Assembly (NCBI GenBank): GCA_005884925.1
Contig: VAYU01000026.1
Coordinates: 1-64,000 of the forward strand
Direction: 5' to 3'
Length of the DNA stretch: 64,000 bases
Origin: Actinomycetota bacterium
Lineage (GTDB): Bacteria > Actinomycetota > UBA4738 > HRBIN12
A model generated the notes under the pieces. It was given only the letters and a program-made list of their open reading frames with translations, did no database searches and was not told the origin of the DNA. The translations under genes were made by a program, and so were the position numbers. Shown here one piece after another: positions 53,291-62,018 of this stretch (its first letter is position 1; every line of letters starts with the position of its first letter).

Positions 53291-55156
53291 ATGTCCAAGA
53301 GCATGACACAACCGATGGCCTCGGCGAACGGCCAAGGCCAGCGGCTCGTGACCCTCGACGGCCGCTACCACGTGCTCGAGCGGATCGCCGCCGGCGGCAT
53401 GGGCGAGGTCTTCCGCGCACACGACGCCGTCCTCGCGCGCGAGGTCGCCGTCAAGGTGCTCCACCGCTCCCTATCCAGCGACCAGGGCTTCGTCGAGCGG
53501 TTCCGGCGGGAGGCTCGCGCGGCCGCCACCCTCAACCATCCGAACATCGTCGCCGTGTACGACTGGGGCGCGGTCGACGGCATCTATTACATGGTCATGG
53601 AGTACGTGCGCGGACGGTCCGTGCGCGAGCTCCTCAACGCGGGCGGCCGTCTCGCGCCCGCGCAGGCGGCGGACATCCTGCGCCAGACGCTCGCGGCGCT
53701 CGAGCACGCGCACGCTAAAGGCATCGTCCATCGCGACCTCAAGCCCGAGAACATCCTGATCACGACCGACGGCGTCGTGAAGCTCACCGACCTCGGCCTC
53801 GCCCGGGCCTTCGCGGACGCGAAGAACACCCGGGCCGGGGCCGTCACCGGCACGGTCCAGTACCTCGCCCCTGAGCAGATCCGCGGCGAGCCCGCCGACC
53901 CCCGATCGGATCTCTATTCCCTCGGGATCGTCGCGTACGAACTGCTCACGGGTGACCTCCCCTACACGGGCGAGACCCCGATGGCGATCGCGTACAAACA
54001 TCTGTCGGACCGGGTGCCGAAGCCGTCGAGGTCGGCGCCGGAGGTCGGCGCCGACCTCGACGGCTTCGTGGCGAGCGCCACCGACCCGGATCGCGAGCTG
54101 CGCCCCGAGTCGGCCGCCGCGATGCGACTGGACCTCGCGTCGTTCGCCGGCTCCCTCCCCCGTGCCCGATCGCTCGGCGCGCTCGTCAGCGATCTCCCGG
54201 AGGCCGAGCAGCCGGTGGCGGCCGCTGCCGCAACCGTCACCGAGACGATCCCGCGCCTGCAGCGAGCCCAGCGCCGCCGATGGCGGCGCTGGGCCGCCGC
54301 CGTCCTGCTGGTCGTGCTGGTCGCCGGGGCCGCCTACGGTGCGTGGGCCTACGTCATCCCGCACACCCACCCGGTCCCCCGGATCGTCGGTGCGAACCTC
54401 GACGATGCCACCGGACAGCTGGGGGCGCTGGGCTTCACCGTTCGGGTCGCGCACGGCGACTTCTCACTCACCGTGCCGCGCGACGCCGTGCTCGCCGTCG
54501 ATCCTCCGGTCGGAACCGCGCTCAAGGCGGGCGCGACCGTGACGGTCGTGCCCTCCTTCGGACCGCCGCCGGTGCCCGTCCCGGACGTCACTGGTTCGTC
54601 GTTGAACGACGCCACGAACGCGATCCAGGGCTCCAGCCTCGTCCTGGGGGACGTCCATCGGATCTATAGCTCGACCGTGACCCGGGGCAACGTGGTCCGC
54701 CAGGATCCTCCCGTCGGGAAGGCGCCGAGCGGCAGTCGCGTGGAGCTCTGGGTCAGCAAGGGTCGGGCGCCCGTTCCGATCCCGGCGGTCGTCGGGAAGA
54801 AGCAGGACCGGGCGGAAGCACTGCTCCGCCACGCGGGGTTCGTTCCCGTCGTCGAAACGGCCTTCTCGGACCAGATCGGGCGGGGGATCGTCATCTCGGT
54901 CGCCCCCGTCGAGGCGACGCCGACCACCTACGGGGACCCGGTCACGATCACCGTCTCGCAGGGTCCACAAGAGTTCCCGGCACCGACGTTCACCGGCCTC
55001 ACCCCCGACGCCGCCCAGCAGAAGGCCCACCAGTACGGATTGGAGGTCTCCTTCTTCTACATCCCAGGCACGGCGCAGCTCCGGGTCATCAGCCAGACAC
55101 CCACGGCGGGCTCGACCGTCCGATCCGGGGACACGATCACGTTGTACGTCGCGTGA
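53291..55156 (+). CDS. PASTA-domain Ser/Thr protein kinase (PknB type)
   Basis: 621 residues. The kinase domain (about 24-300) has 'RIAAGGMGEVFRAHD', Lys55, 'IVHRDLKPENIL' with catalytic Asp149, and an activation segment that starts DLG (167-169) instead of the usual DFG. A membrane helix (about 336-358) and four PASTA repeats (about 365-430, 433-500, 501-567, 568-621) follow outside the cell and should sense muropeptides or lipid II. PknB kinases control growth and wall synthesis in actinobacteria. The ATG at 53291 has GGGAGG in front; a TTG at 53264 would add nine residues. No phosphatase partner is adjacent. Confidence 0.93.
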   Translation: MSKSMTQPMASANGQGQRLVTLDGRYHVLERIAAGGMGEVFRAHDAVLAREVAVKVLHRSLSSDQGFVERFRREARAAATLNHPNIVAVYDWGAVDGIYYMVMEYVRGRSVRELLNAGGRLAPAQAADILRQTLAALEHAHAKGIVHRDLKPENILITTDGVVKLTDLGLARAFADAKNTRAGAVTGTVQYLAPEQIRGEPADPRSDLYSLGIVAYELLTGDLPYTGETPMAIAYKHLSDRVPKPSRSAPEVGADLDGFVASATDPDRELRPESAAAMRLDLASFAGSLPRARSLGALVSDLPEAEQPVAAAAATVTETIPRLQRAQRRRWRRWAAAVLLVVLVAGAAYGAWAYVIPHTHPVPRIVGANLDDATGQLGALGFTVRVAHGDFSLTVPRDAVLAVDPPVGTALKAGATVTVVPSFGPPPVPVPDVTGSSLNDATNAIQGSSLVLGDVHRIYSSTVTRGNVVRQDPPVGKAPSGSRVELWVSKGRAPVPIPAVVGKKQDRAEALLRHAGFVPVVETAFSDQIGRGIVISVAPVEATPTTYGDPVTITVSQGPQEFPAPTFTGLTPDAAQQKAHQYGLEVSFFYIPGTAQLRVISQTPTAGSTVRSGDTITLYVA

Positions 55157-55157
55157 G

Positions 55158-55781
55158 TTAGGACTCGAGCTCCGCTCGCGGTCCCTCCTGGTAGCTGTAG
55201 CGCTCCTCCGCGAACGGCTCCGCGTGGACGTGGTACCCGCGAACCTCCCAGAAGCCGCGCGTGTTCTTCGGGCTGAACTCGAGGCCCGTCAGCCACTTCG
55301 CGCTCTTCCACGCGTAGCGCTTGGGGACGACCAGCCGCAGCGGCCACCCGTGCTCGGGTGCCAGGTCCTCGCCGTGGTTCCTCCAGGCGACCAGCACGTC
55401 GTCGTCGTCCATCGCTTCGAGCGAGAGGTCCGAGGTGTATCCGTGGGCCGAACGCGCGATCACCCACTTCGCCTCGGCCGTCGGCTTCGCGCGCTCGATG
55501 ATCGCGCGGAACGGGACGCCCTCCCACGTGTTGTCGAGCGTCGTCCACCCGGTCACGCAGTGCATGTCCGCATCGACGGTCACGGTCGGGAGCCCCCGCA
55601 GCTCCTGGTAGCTCAGCGTGAAGGGCTCCTCGACCGATCCGAAGACCTGGAGATCCCAGTTCGCGCCGTCGAACGTGGGGATCGGACCGTAATGCAGGAC
55701 CGGCCACGTCTTGACCAATCGTTGCCCCGGTGGGATCCGCCCGGCGATCTCCGGCGGATAGCTCTTCTGGAACAGGCCCAT
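55158..55781 (-). CDS. sulfite oxidase/MsrP-like molybdopterin protein
   Basis: 207 residues of the oxidoreductase molybdopterin-binding family. The Mo ligand is Cys75 in 'DADMHCVTGW'; 'LAPEHGWPLRLVVPKRYAWKSAKWL' is another family mark. There is no signal peptide, so it should be cytoplasmic. The C-terminal dimerisation domain of classic sulfite oxidases is missing. Its substrate is unknown. The start overlaps the end of the aldolase gene (TGATG). Confidence 0.85.
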   Translation of the reverse strand: MGLFQKSYPPEIAGRIPPGQRLVKTWPVLHYGPIPTFDGANWDLQVFGSVEEPFTLSYQELRGLPTVTVDADMHCVTGWTTLDNTWEGVPFRAIIERAKPTAEAKWVIARSAHGYTSDLSLEAMDDDDVLVAWRNHGEDLAPEHGWPLRLVVPKRYAWKSAKWLTGLEFSPKNTRGFWEVRGYHVHAEPFAEERYSYQEGPRAELES

Positions 55782-56842
55782 CACGGCTCCTTCGCAGCGC
55801 CCGCGACGACGGAGCGCCACGCGTCGATCGCACGCGTGATCCCGTCGTCGTCCACATCGACGTGGGTCACCATCCGCACCGCTCCCGTGACCGGGACCGC
55901 GCCCACGCCGAGGGCCGCGAGGCGTTCGATCGTCTCGAGCGCATCCAGCCCCATCGCTTCCGTGTGGACGAAGACCATGTTCGTTTCGACCATGTCCAGA
56001 TCGACCCCACCCGGGAGGATGTCGGCGAGCGATCCGGCGAGCCGCCGAGCGCGTGCATGATCGTCCACGATCCTGGCGGGGCCCTCGTCGAGGGCGACCA
56101 GACCGGCGGCGGCCATGATGCCCGCCTGGCGCCAGGCGCCACCGTAGAGGATCCAGATCCTCCTCGCCTCCCGGATCAGCTCGCCGGGCCCGCACACGAG
56201 TGAGCCGATCGGCGCGCCCAGTCCTTTCGAAAGGCAGAACATCATCGTGTCCACCTGGGACGTCCATTCGGTGATCGGGAGCCCGGTCGCGGCGGCCGCG
56301 TTCCAGATCCTGGCGCCGTCGAGGTGGACCGGGACCCCGGCATCGACGGCGATCTGCCGGACCTTGCGCAGCTCATCGACCGGGTAGATCGTTCCCCCAT
56401 ACGCGCCGACCGTGTTCTCGACCGCGAGCAGGTCGACGACCTCGACGTCGAAGGCCTCGTCCGGCTCGAGCAGGCGGCGCGCGAGCTCCGCGGTCATGTA
56501 GCCCTTCGGGGAGCCGGTCCCGGTCCGGTAGGCGATCCCCGCCAGCACCGCGCTCGTCATCATCTCGACGGTGGCGACGTGGGACCGCTCCTCCGCCGCC
56601 ACCAGATGGCCCGCCCCGTTCGCTTGGAGCCGCACCCCGATCTGGTTCGCCATCGTCCCCGTCACGACGTAGAGGGCGGCCTCCATCCCGGTCAGCTCGG
56701 CGGCGCGCTCCTGGAGCCGGTTCACGGTCGGATCGTCGCCGTACCACGCGTCGCCGACCTCGGCGTCGGCCATCGCGCGGCGCATCGCGGGGGACGGCGT
56801 CGAGACCGTATCCGAACGAAGATCCACCGGGAACCGCTGCAT
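55781..56842 (-). CDS. ltaE: threonine aldolase, low-specificity L-type
   Basis: PLP enzyme that splits threonine or allo-threonine to glycine and acetaldehyde. 353 residues, '[18 protein letters not shown]' at the start, '[16 protein letters not shown]', '[11 protein letters not shown]', and the PLP Lys206 in '[12 protein letters not shown]'. The two other parts of the active site ('GTMANQIG', 'EERSHV') are present. First gene of a pair with the molybdopterin protein. Confidence 0.93.
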   Translation of the reverse strand: MQRFPVDLRSDTVSTPSPAMRRAMADAEVGDAWYGDDPTVNRLQERAAELTGMEAALYVVTGTMANQIGVRLQANGAGHLVAAEERSHVATVEMMTSAVLAGIAYRTGTGSPKGYMTAELARRLLEPDEAFDVEVVDLLAVENTVGAYGGTIYPVDELRKVRQIAVDAGVPVHLDGARIWNAAAATGLPITEWTSQVDTMMFCLSKGLGAPIGSLVCGPGELIREARRIWILYGGAWRQAGIMAAAGLVALDEGPARIVDDHARARRLAGSLADILPGGVDLDMVETNMVFVHTEAMGLDALETIERLAALGVGAVPVTGAVRMVTHVDVDDDGITRAIDAWRSVVAGAAKEP

Positions 56843-56897
56843 GGCGGCAGTCTAGCGGCCGGCCGCCCAACGCCCGCCGACCACTGGCCGCCAGCGA

Positions 56898-58046
56898 TCA
56901 GTTCAGGAACATCGGCTTGCCGTCGACGTGACGGATCTTCGGCCGGTACGACTCCTGGTCGTAGAGCGCCTCGACGTCCACCCGCTTCACGCCTTGGCCG
57001 ACCACCGTCAGCGGCACGTTCGCGTAGTTCCCGTCGCGAAGGGCCATCAGCCTGCCGCACGTCCCGTCGACGACCAGATCGGTGGCCATCACCGCGTAAT
57101 TGATCGCGACCATGAGGTCGAGCGAATCCGGCGTTCCCGAGCGCATCAGGTAGCCGAGCTGTTGATAGATCGTCCCCTGCCCCGTGCGCTCTTTGAGCAG
57201 CTCGGCGGTCAACTGGCCGATCCCACCGAGCTTCCGGTGACCGTACGCGTCCTCCGGTCCACCCTGCACCAGCTGCCCGCCGACCAGCGTCGCCCCCTCC
57301 GAGATCGTCATCATCGCGTAGTTGCTCGGGTTCGATCGCTGATCCCGCAGGAGCAGCTCGCCCAGCCGATCCACGTCGAACGGCACCTCGCTGATGATCG
57401 TGCGGTCGACACCCGACAGGTACGCCGAGATCAGGGATGTCTCACCGCTGTAGCGTCCGAAGACCTCCACCACCGTGAGTCGCTCGTGCGAGCCCGCGCT
57501 GGTCCGCAGCTGATGGACGAAGTTCACCGTCCGGGTGACCGCCGTGGAGAACCCGATGCAGTAGTCCGTGCCGTAGACGTCGTTGTCCATGGTCTTGGGG
57601 ATCGCGACGACGGGAACGCCTTCCTGGTGCAGGCGGAGCGCGAAGGACAGCGTGTCGTCACCACCGATCGGGATCAGGGCGCCGAGCCCGAGCTGCTCGA
57701 TCGCCTTCAGCACATGGCCGGTGTGATCGCGAGGGGCGTCATCGGTGCGACCCTCGCGGAGGAACGCCGGCTCGTCGTCCGGCTTGACCCTCGCCGGGTT
57801 CGTTCGCGATGTATGGAGGAAGGTTCCACCGGTCCGATCGATCGTCCGCACGGTGGAGACGTCGAGCGGGATCGTGTTCACCGAGGCGGACAGCGGGTTC
57901 GCGAGGTCGACGTCCAGCAGGCCCGCCCATCCCCTGCGGATGCCGAGCACCTGATGACCCTCGGCCGCGGCGCGCGTGACCACGGCCTTGATGCACGCGT
58001 TCAGCCCGGGGACGTCGCCACCGCCGGTGAGGACACCGATCTTCAC
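56898..58046 (-). CDS. 6-phosphofructokinase, PPi-dependent type by motif
   Basis: 382 residues. '[12 protein letters not shown]' is the N-terminal loop. The donor-site residues are 'IGGDDTLS' and 'PKTMDND': Asp in GGDD (Gly in ATP enzymes) and Lys in PKT (Gly in ATP enzymes) are the marks of pyrophosphate-dependent PFK. It would catalyse a reversible step of glycolysis. It is longer than the 320-residue ATP-PfkA. It stands alone. Confidence 0.9.
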   Translation of the reverse strand: MKIGVLTGGGDVPGLNACIKAVVTRAAAEGHQVLGIRRGWAGLLDVDLANPLSASVNTIPLDVSTVRTIDRTGGTFLHTSRTNPARVKPDDEPAFLREGRTDDAPRDHTGHVLKAIEQLGLGALIPIGGDDTLSFALRLHQEGVPVVAIPKTMDNDVYGTDYCIGFSTAVTRTVNFVHQLRTSAGSHERLTVVEVFGRYSGETSLISAYLSGVDRTIISEVPFDVDRLGELLLRDQRSNPSNYAMMTISEGATLVGGQLVQGGPEDAYGHRKLGGIGQLTAELLKERTGQGTIYQQLGYLMRSGTPDSLDLMVAINYAVMATDLVVDGTCGRLMALRDGNYANVPLTVVGQGVKRVDVEALYDQESYRPKIRHVDGKPMFLN

Positions 58047-58099
58047 GGGGCAAGAGCCTACGACGCCGTGCCGAACCGCCCCTCAGGTAGCATCGGCAC

Positions 58100-58255
58100 G
58101 TGGAGCTGCTCGCCGTGTGGATCCCGCGACACCTCGGCTGGCTCGAGCTGATCTTCCTCGGCCTGCTCGCGTCGCTGGTCGCGATCGTCGGCATCTTCTC
58201 GCTCTACGTGATCGCGCAGCAATTCCGGAACCCTGGCCGGCCGTCGCGGCGCTGA
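58100..58255 (+). CDS. 51-residue single-pass membrane protein
   Basis: GTG at 58100 to TGA at 58255. The peptide starts 'MELLAVWIPRHLGWLELIFL' and has one long hydrophobic helix (about 16-40), then a short basic tail ('FRNPGRPSRR'). AGGTAG lies nine bases upstream. It converges on the carbamate kinase gene with a three-base gap and is divergent from the phosphofructokinase gene. No family is known. Confidence 0.5.
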   Translation: MELLAVWIPRHLGWLELIFLGLLASLVAIVGIFSLYVIAQQFRNPGRPSRR

Positions 58256-58258
58256 GCG

Positions 58259-59197
58259 TCAGCCGGGAACCAACTCCGTCCCCTCCTCGCCGCGGAGCGC
58301 CGCCGGTGCGTCGTCCAGGTCGGCGATCACCGTCCGCGCCCCGCCCGCCTCGAGGAACCGGATCGCCGAGCGCACCTTCGGTCCCATCGATCCTGCCCCG
58401 AACTCCCCCTGGTCGAGCAGCACCGCGGCCTCGGTCGCGGTCATCCGATCGATGTCCTCGGGCATCAACGTGCCGTAGCCGCGCTGGACCTTCTTGACGT
58501 CGGTCAGGATCAGCAGGACGGACGCCTCCACCTCTTGCGCCAGGATCGCCGCCGCCAGGTCCTTGTCGACCACGCCCTCTTTCCCGATCAGCCGAGGCCC
58601 TTCCTCGATCACCGGGACGCCGCCGCCGCCGCTCGCGATCACGATGACGCCGTCGGCGACCAGCGCGCGGATCACCGGTGTCTCGACGATCGAGTAAGGC
58701 TCCGGGCTCGGCACGACGCGACGCCAGCCCCCGTGCGGATCGGCCTTCATCACCCATCCGCGTTGCTCTTCGAGCTTCCTCGCCTGTGGTTCGGTGAAGT
58801 AGGGCCCGATGAACTTCGTCGGCTTCCGGAACGCTCGGTCGTTCGGATGAACGCGGGTGAGCGACAGGATCGTGACGACGGGCCGCTCCATCCCGCGCTC
58901 GAAGAACACATCCCCGATCGTTAGCTGGAGCAGGTACCCGATCTGACCCTGGGACTCCGCTCCACAGACGTCGAGGGGCATCGGGTGCACCTGCCTCGCG
59001 GCCGCCTCCTGCTGGATCAAGATCCGACCCACCTGGGGGCCGTTGCCGTGGGTGACCACGACCTCCCAACCGTCGGCGGCGATCTCCGCGACGCGCTCTG
59101 CCGCGACGCGGGCGGCGCGATACATCTCCTCGTAGGTGTCCTCCGCGCCCCGGCGGAGCAAGGCGTTGCCGCCGAGGGCGACGACGACCCGCTCCAC
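58259..59197 (-). CDS. arcC: carbamate kinase
   Basis: Transfers phosphate between carbamoyl phosphate and ADP. 312 residues: 'VVVALGGNALL', 'VTHGNGPQVG', 'ESQGQIGYLLQ', 'VIASGGGGVPVIEE', 'DKDLAAAILA', 'TDVKKVQRGYG' and 'GSMGPKVRSAIRFLEAGG' cover the whole amino-acid-kinase fold. No arcA or arcB is adjacent; instead a GTPase gene lies 10 bases upstream, so its role is probably not the classic arginine deiminase pathway. Confidence 0.94.
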   Translation of the reverse strand: MERVVVALGGNALLRRGAEDTYEEMYRAARVAAERVAEIAADGWEVVVTHGNGPQVGRILIQQEAAARQVHPMPLDVCGAESQGQIGYLLQLTIGDVFFERGMERPVVTILSLTRVHPNDRAFRKPTKFIGPYFTEPQARKLEEQRGWVMKADPHGGWRRVVPSPEPYSIVETPVIRALVADGVIVIASGGGGVPVIEEGPRLIGKEGVVDKDLAAAILAQEVEASVLLILTDVKKVQRGYGTLMPEDIDRMTATEAAVLLDQGEFGAGSMGPKVRSAIRFLEAGGARTVIADLDDAPAALRGEEGTELVPG

Positions 59198-59207
59198 CAG
59201 ACCCTCC

Positions 59208-60518
59208 CTACAGGACCGGCGCCAGGATGTCGGCCAGCTGGGGCGAGTCCGGGAGCACGTCGAGGTCGTAGCGGACCCGCACGGCGGGCTTGCGGATCTC
59301 GATCACCCCGCGAAGGTCGATCGGGGTACCGATCACCACGAGGTCGACGTCGGCCTCATCGATGATCTTGGACATCTCATCCAGCTGCCCTTCGCTGTAA
59401 CCCATCGCCGGCAGCACCGCGCCGACGTCGTACTTCTCGAACGTCTCGGCGATCGTTCCGATCGCCCACGGGCGTGGATCGACGATCTCCGCCGCACCCA
59501 GCCGCTGCGCGGCCACCACGCCCGCTCCGATCTTCATGTTGCCGTGGGTGAGCGTCGGCCCGTCTTCCACCACGAGCACACGCTTGCCCCGCACCGCATC
59601 GGGATCGTCACACGTGACCTCCGAGTTCGCCTTGACCACGACGGCCTCGGGGTTGACCTCCGCGATCGTCCGCTCGAGCTGGCTGACCTGCTCCGGGTTC
59701 GCGGAATCCATCTTGTTGATCAGGATGACGCCGGCCGCCCGGAGGTTGGTCTCCCCGGGGTGGTACCGGAGCTCGTGTCCGACACGGAGCGGATCCACCA
59801 ACGTGATCCACACCGTGGGGCGGTAGAACGGGATGTCGTTGTTGCCACCGTCCCACAGCAGCACGTCGCATTCGGCCTGCGCCTGTTCGAGGATCGCTCC
59901 GTAGTCGACGCCCGCATAGATGACGGTCCCCGACATGATGTGCGGCTCGTACTCCTCGCGTTCCTCGATCGTGCACTCGTAACGGTCCAGGTCCGCGAGC
60001 TCGGCATACCGTTGCACGCGTTGCGCGGCCAGATCCCCGTACGGCATCGGGTGCCGCACGGCGACGATGCGCTTGCCCGCCGCCTTGAGGGCCTCCGCGA
60101 TCGCGCGGGTGGTCTGCGACTTCCCGACGCCCGTGCGCACCGCCGTCACCGCGACGGTCGGGACGGTCGGTTGCAGCATGGTCGCGTTCGGTCCGAGGAG
60201 GACGAAGTTCGCTCCGGCCGCCAACGCCGTGGAGGCCTTGTGCATCACCTCGTCATGGCTCACGTCCGAGTAGCTGAACACGACGTCATCGACCCACAGC
60301 TCGCCGATCAGCCGGACGAGCTCGGACTCGTCGTGGATCTGGATCCCGTCCGGGTACCGCTCGCCTGCCAGCGACGGCGGATATCGGCGGTCGTCGATGA
60401 ACGGGATCTGGGTCGCCGTGAACGCGACCACTTCCGTGTCGGGATCATCGCGATAGACGACGTTGAAGTTGTGGAAGTCCCGCCCTGCGGCTCCCATGAT
60501 CAAGACGCGACGCGGCAT
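59208..60518 (-). CDS. cyclic 2,3-diphosphoglycerate synthetase-like GTPase
   Basis: 436 residues of the COG2403 type. N-terminal Rossmann part 'VLIMGAAGRDFHNFNVVYR', then a P-loop in 'VTAVRTGVGKSQTTRAI', 'VRHPMPYGDLAAQRVQR', 'LWDGGNNDIPFYRP' and 'ILINKMDSANPEQV' (NKxD). Archaeal relatives make the thermoprotectant cyclic 2,3-diphosphoglycerate; the bacterial function is largely unknown. It probably forms an operon with carbamate kinase (10-base gap), suggesting that the two act in one pathway involving acyl phosphates. Confidence 0.82.
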   Translation of the reverse strand: MPRRVLIMGAAGRDFHNFNVVYRDDPDTEVVAFTATQIPFIDDRRYPPSLAGERYPDGIQIHDESELVRLIGELWVDDVVFSYSDVSHDEVMHKASTALAAGANFVLLGPNATMLQPTVPTVAVTAVRTGVGKSQTTRAIAEALKAAGKRIVAVRHPMPYGDLAAQRVQRYAELADLDRYECTIEEREEYEPHIMSGTVIYAGVDYGAILEQAQAECDVLLWDGGNNDIPFYRPTVWITLVDPLRVGHELRYHPGETNLRAAGVILINKMDSANPEQVSQLERTIAEVNPEAVVVKANSEVTCDDPDAVRGKRVLVVEDGPTLTHGNMKIGAGVVAAQRLGAAEIVDPRPWAIGTIAETFEKYDVGAVLPAMGYSEGQLDEMSKIIDEADVDLVVIGTPIDLRGVIEIRKPAVRVRYDLDVLPDSPQLADILAPVL

Positions 60519-60605
60519 GCCGGCGATCCTTTCCGCTGGAGGTCGTCTGATGCGCGGGAAGGTCGCCCGGGCCCCGCCACGGGCCCCGCTCTTCGGGGCG
60601 TGATG

Positions 60606-61412
60606 CTACTCGAGCCAGCCCTTCGATCCCACCGATCCGAACGGTCGCGCGAAGTGCGGAACCGCGACCCGCCACCCATCGTGGGCAGCTCGCCACAGCA
60701 GCAGCCGTCGCGAGGCCGCCCCGAGCTGCGGGTCCTCGTCGTGCGATGACCACCACCCGGGATGCGCCGCTTGCGTCGGGAGATGCAACAGATCGCCAGT
60801 GAGGAGGATCACGTCGTTCCCGTGGCTGAGGATCACGCTCCGATGGCCGGGCGTGTGCCCGGGTGTATGGCGGAGCTGCACACCGGGGACCACCTCCCGG
60901 TCGGTATCGGTGATCGAGATCATCCCGAGCTCCAGGAGCGAGCTCATCGCATGACGCGCTACGTAGTCATCGGCATCCGTACTTCCCGCGAACGCGGACC
61001 AGTCCGCTTCGTGCACGTGCACCATCGCGTTCGGGAAGGCGGGCGCACCGCCGATCACGGTGCCCCCGGCGTGGTCGGCGTGCAGGTGCGTCACCAGGAC
61101 GTGACGAACCTCGGCAGCCTCCACGTCGGCCCACGGGTCCTCGACGGACTCCTCCCACGGCGCGTAGGGCGGGAAGTCGCCGACCCCCGTGTCGACGACC
61201 ACGATCATGCCGGACGGGAGCCGGACCACGAACGCGTGCACGTGCCAGCGCCACCGGTCGGACCCGAAGAACGCCCAGGGGCGGCGCTCGCGCTCGCCGT
61301 CCCAGTCGACGGTCTGCCCGGGGGATTCGTCGGCGAGCGCGAGCGCCGCCCACCCCTCACAGATCGTCCGGATCTCGATCGGCCCCACGCGGACCGGCTG
61401 GACGTGCGACAT
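60606..61412 (-). CDS. metallo-beta-lactamase fold hydrolase
   Basis: 268 residues with 'VLVTHLHADHAGGTVIGG' (HxHxDH metal site), 'RHTPGHTPGHRSVIL' and 'LLTGDLLHLP', the full di-zinc set. It looks like the quorum-lactonase/AidB-like branch, but a substrate cannot be given. I start at the ATG at 61412; longer in-frame starts would lie inside mobA, the next upstream gene, which ends at 61424. Confidence 0.88.
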   Translation of the reverse strand: MSHVQPVRVGPIEIRTICEGWAALALADESPGQTVDWDGERERRPWAFFGSDRWRWHVHAFVVRLPSGMIVVVDTGVGDFPPYAPWEESVEDPWADVEAAEVRHVLVTHLHADHAGGTVIGGAPAFPNAMVHVHEADWSAFAGSTDADDYVARHAMSSLLELGMISITDTDREVVPGVQLRHTPGHTPGHRSVILSHGNDVILLTGDLLHLPTQAAHPGWWSSHDEDPQLGAASRRLLLWRAAHDGWRVAVPHFARPFGSVGSKGWLE

Positions 61413-61423
61413 CGCGCCGCAGC

Positions 61424-62014
61424 CTAGCGCTCCAGGTCCTCGGGCCGATCGACGTCGAACAGCGATCGGCGGCCGGGATCCATCGCGATCCATGTCGTCT
61501 CGTCGATCACCACGGTGTCGAGGACGTCCAGCACGTCACCCAGGCGACGGCGGCCGGCGTGCAGGAGCGTATGGACCGCGTCGGCCGCCGGCCAGGTGCG
61601 CAACGCGATCGGGAGCGGACTCCGGCCATCGGCAGTGGCGAGCGCCGCGGCGTCTCCCGGGCCGTCGTGGAGGGCTCCGACCATCGCGTGGAGCACCGCC
61701 GGCTGCAGATCGGGCATGTCGCCGCCCACCACCATGGCGAGGTCCGAGCGGACCGCCGCCAGGAGCCCGGCATGCAGCCCGGCCAGCGGCCCCTCCCCCT
61801 CGCTCGAGTCGCGCACCACCCTCGCGCCCGAGGGCAGGCCCGGATCGGGGGCGGCCGGGCTCATCACCACGATGACCTCGTCGCTCACCTCGCCGACACG
61901 GTTGATCGCTCGATGCAGGAGCGGGGACCCGCGGTACGGAACGAGCAGCTTGTCCGAGCCGAACCTGGTGGACCGTCCACCGGCGAGGACGATCCCGGCG
62001 ACGTTCACGGGCAC
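61424..62014 (-). CDS. mobA: molybdenum cofactor guanylyltransferase
   Basis: Attaches GMP to molybdopterin to make the MGD cofactor. 196 residues with 'GIVLAGGRSTRFGSDKL', 'GPLAGLHAGLLA' and 'VVGGDMPDLQP' (Mg-binding Asp). It lies four bases after the formate dehydrogenase alpha-type gene, in agreement with a bis-MGD enzyme. GTG at 62014 is the longest start; a GTG at 62008 has better spacing to GAGG. Confidence 0.88.
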   Translation of the reverse strand: MPVNVAGIVLAGGRSTRFGSDKLLVPYRGSPLLHRAINRVGEVSDEVIVVMSPAAPDPGLPSGARVVRDSSEGEGPLAGLHAGLLAAVRSDLAMVVGGDMPDLQPAVLHAMVGALHDGPGDAAALATADGRSPLPIALRTWPAADAVHTLLHAGRRRLGDVLDVLDTVVIDETTWIAMDPGRRSLFDVDRPEDLER

Positions 62015-62018
62015 GACC

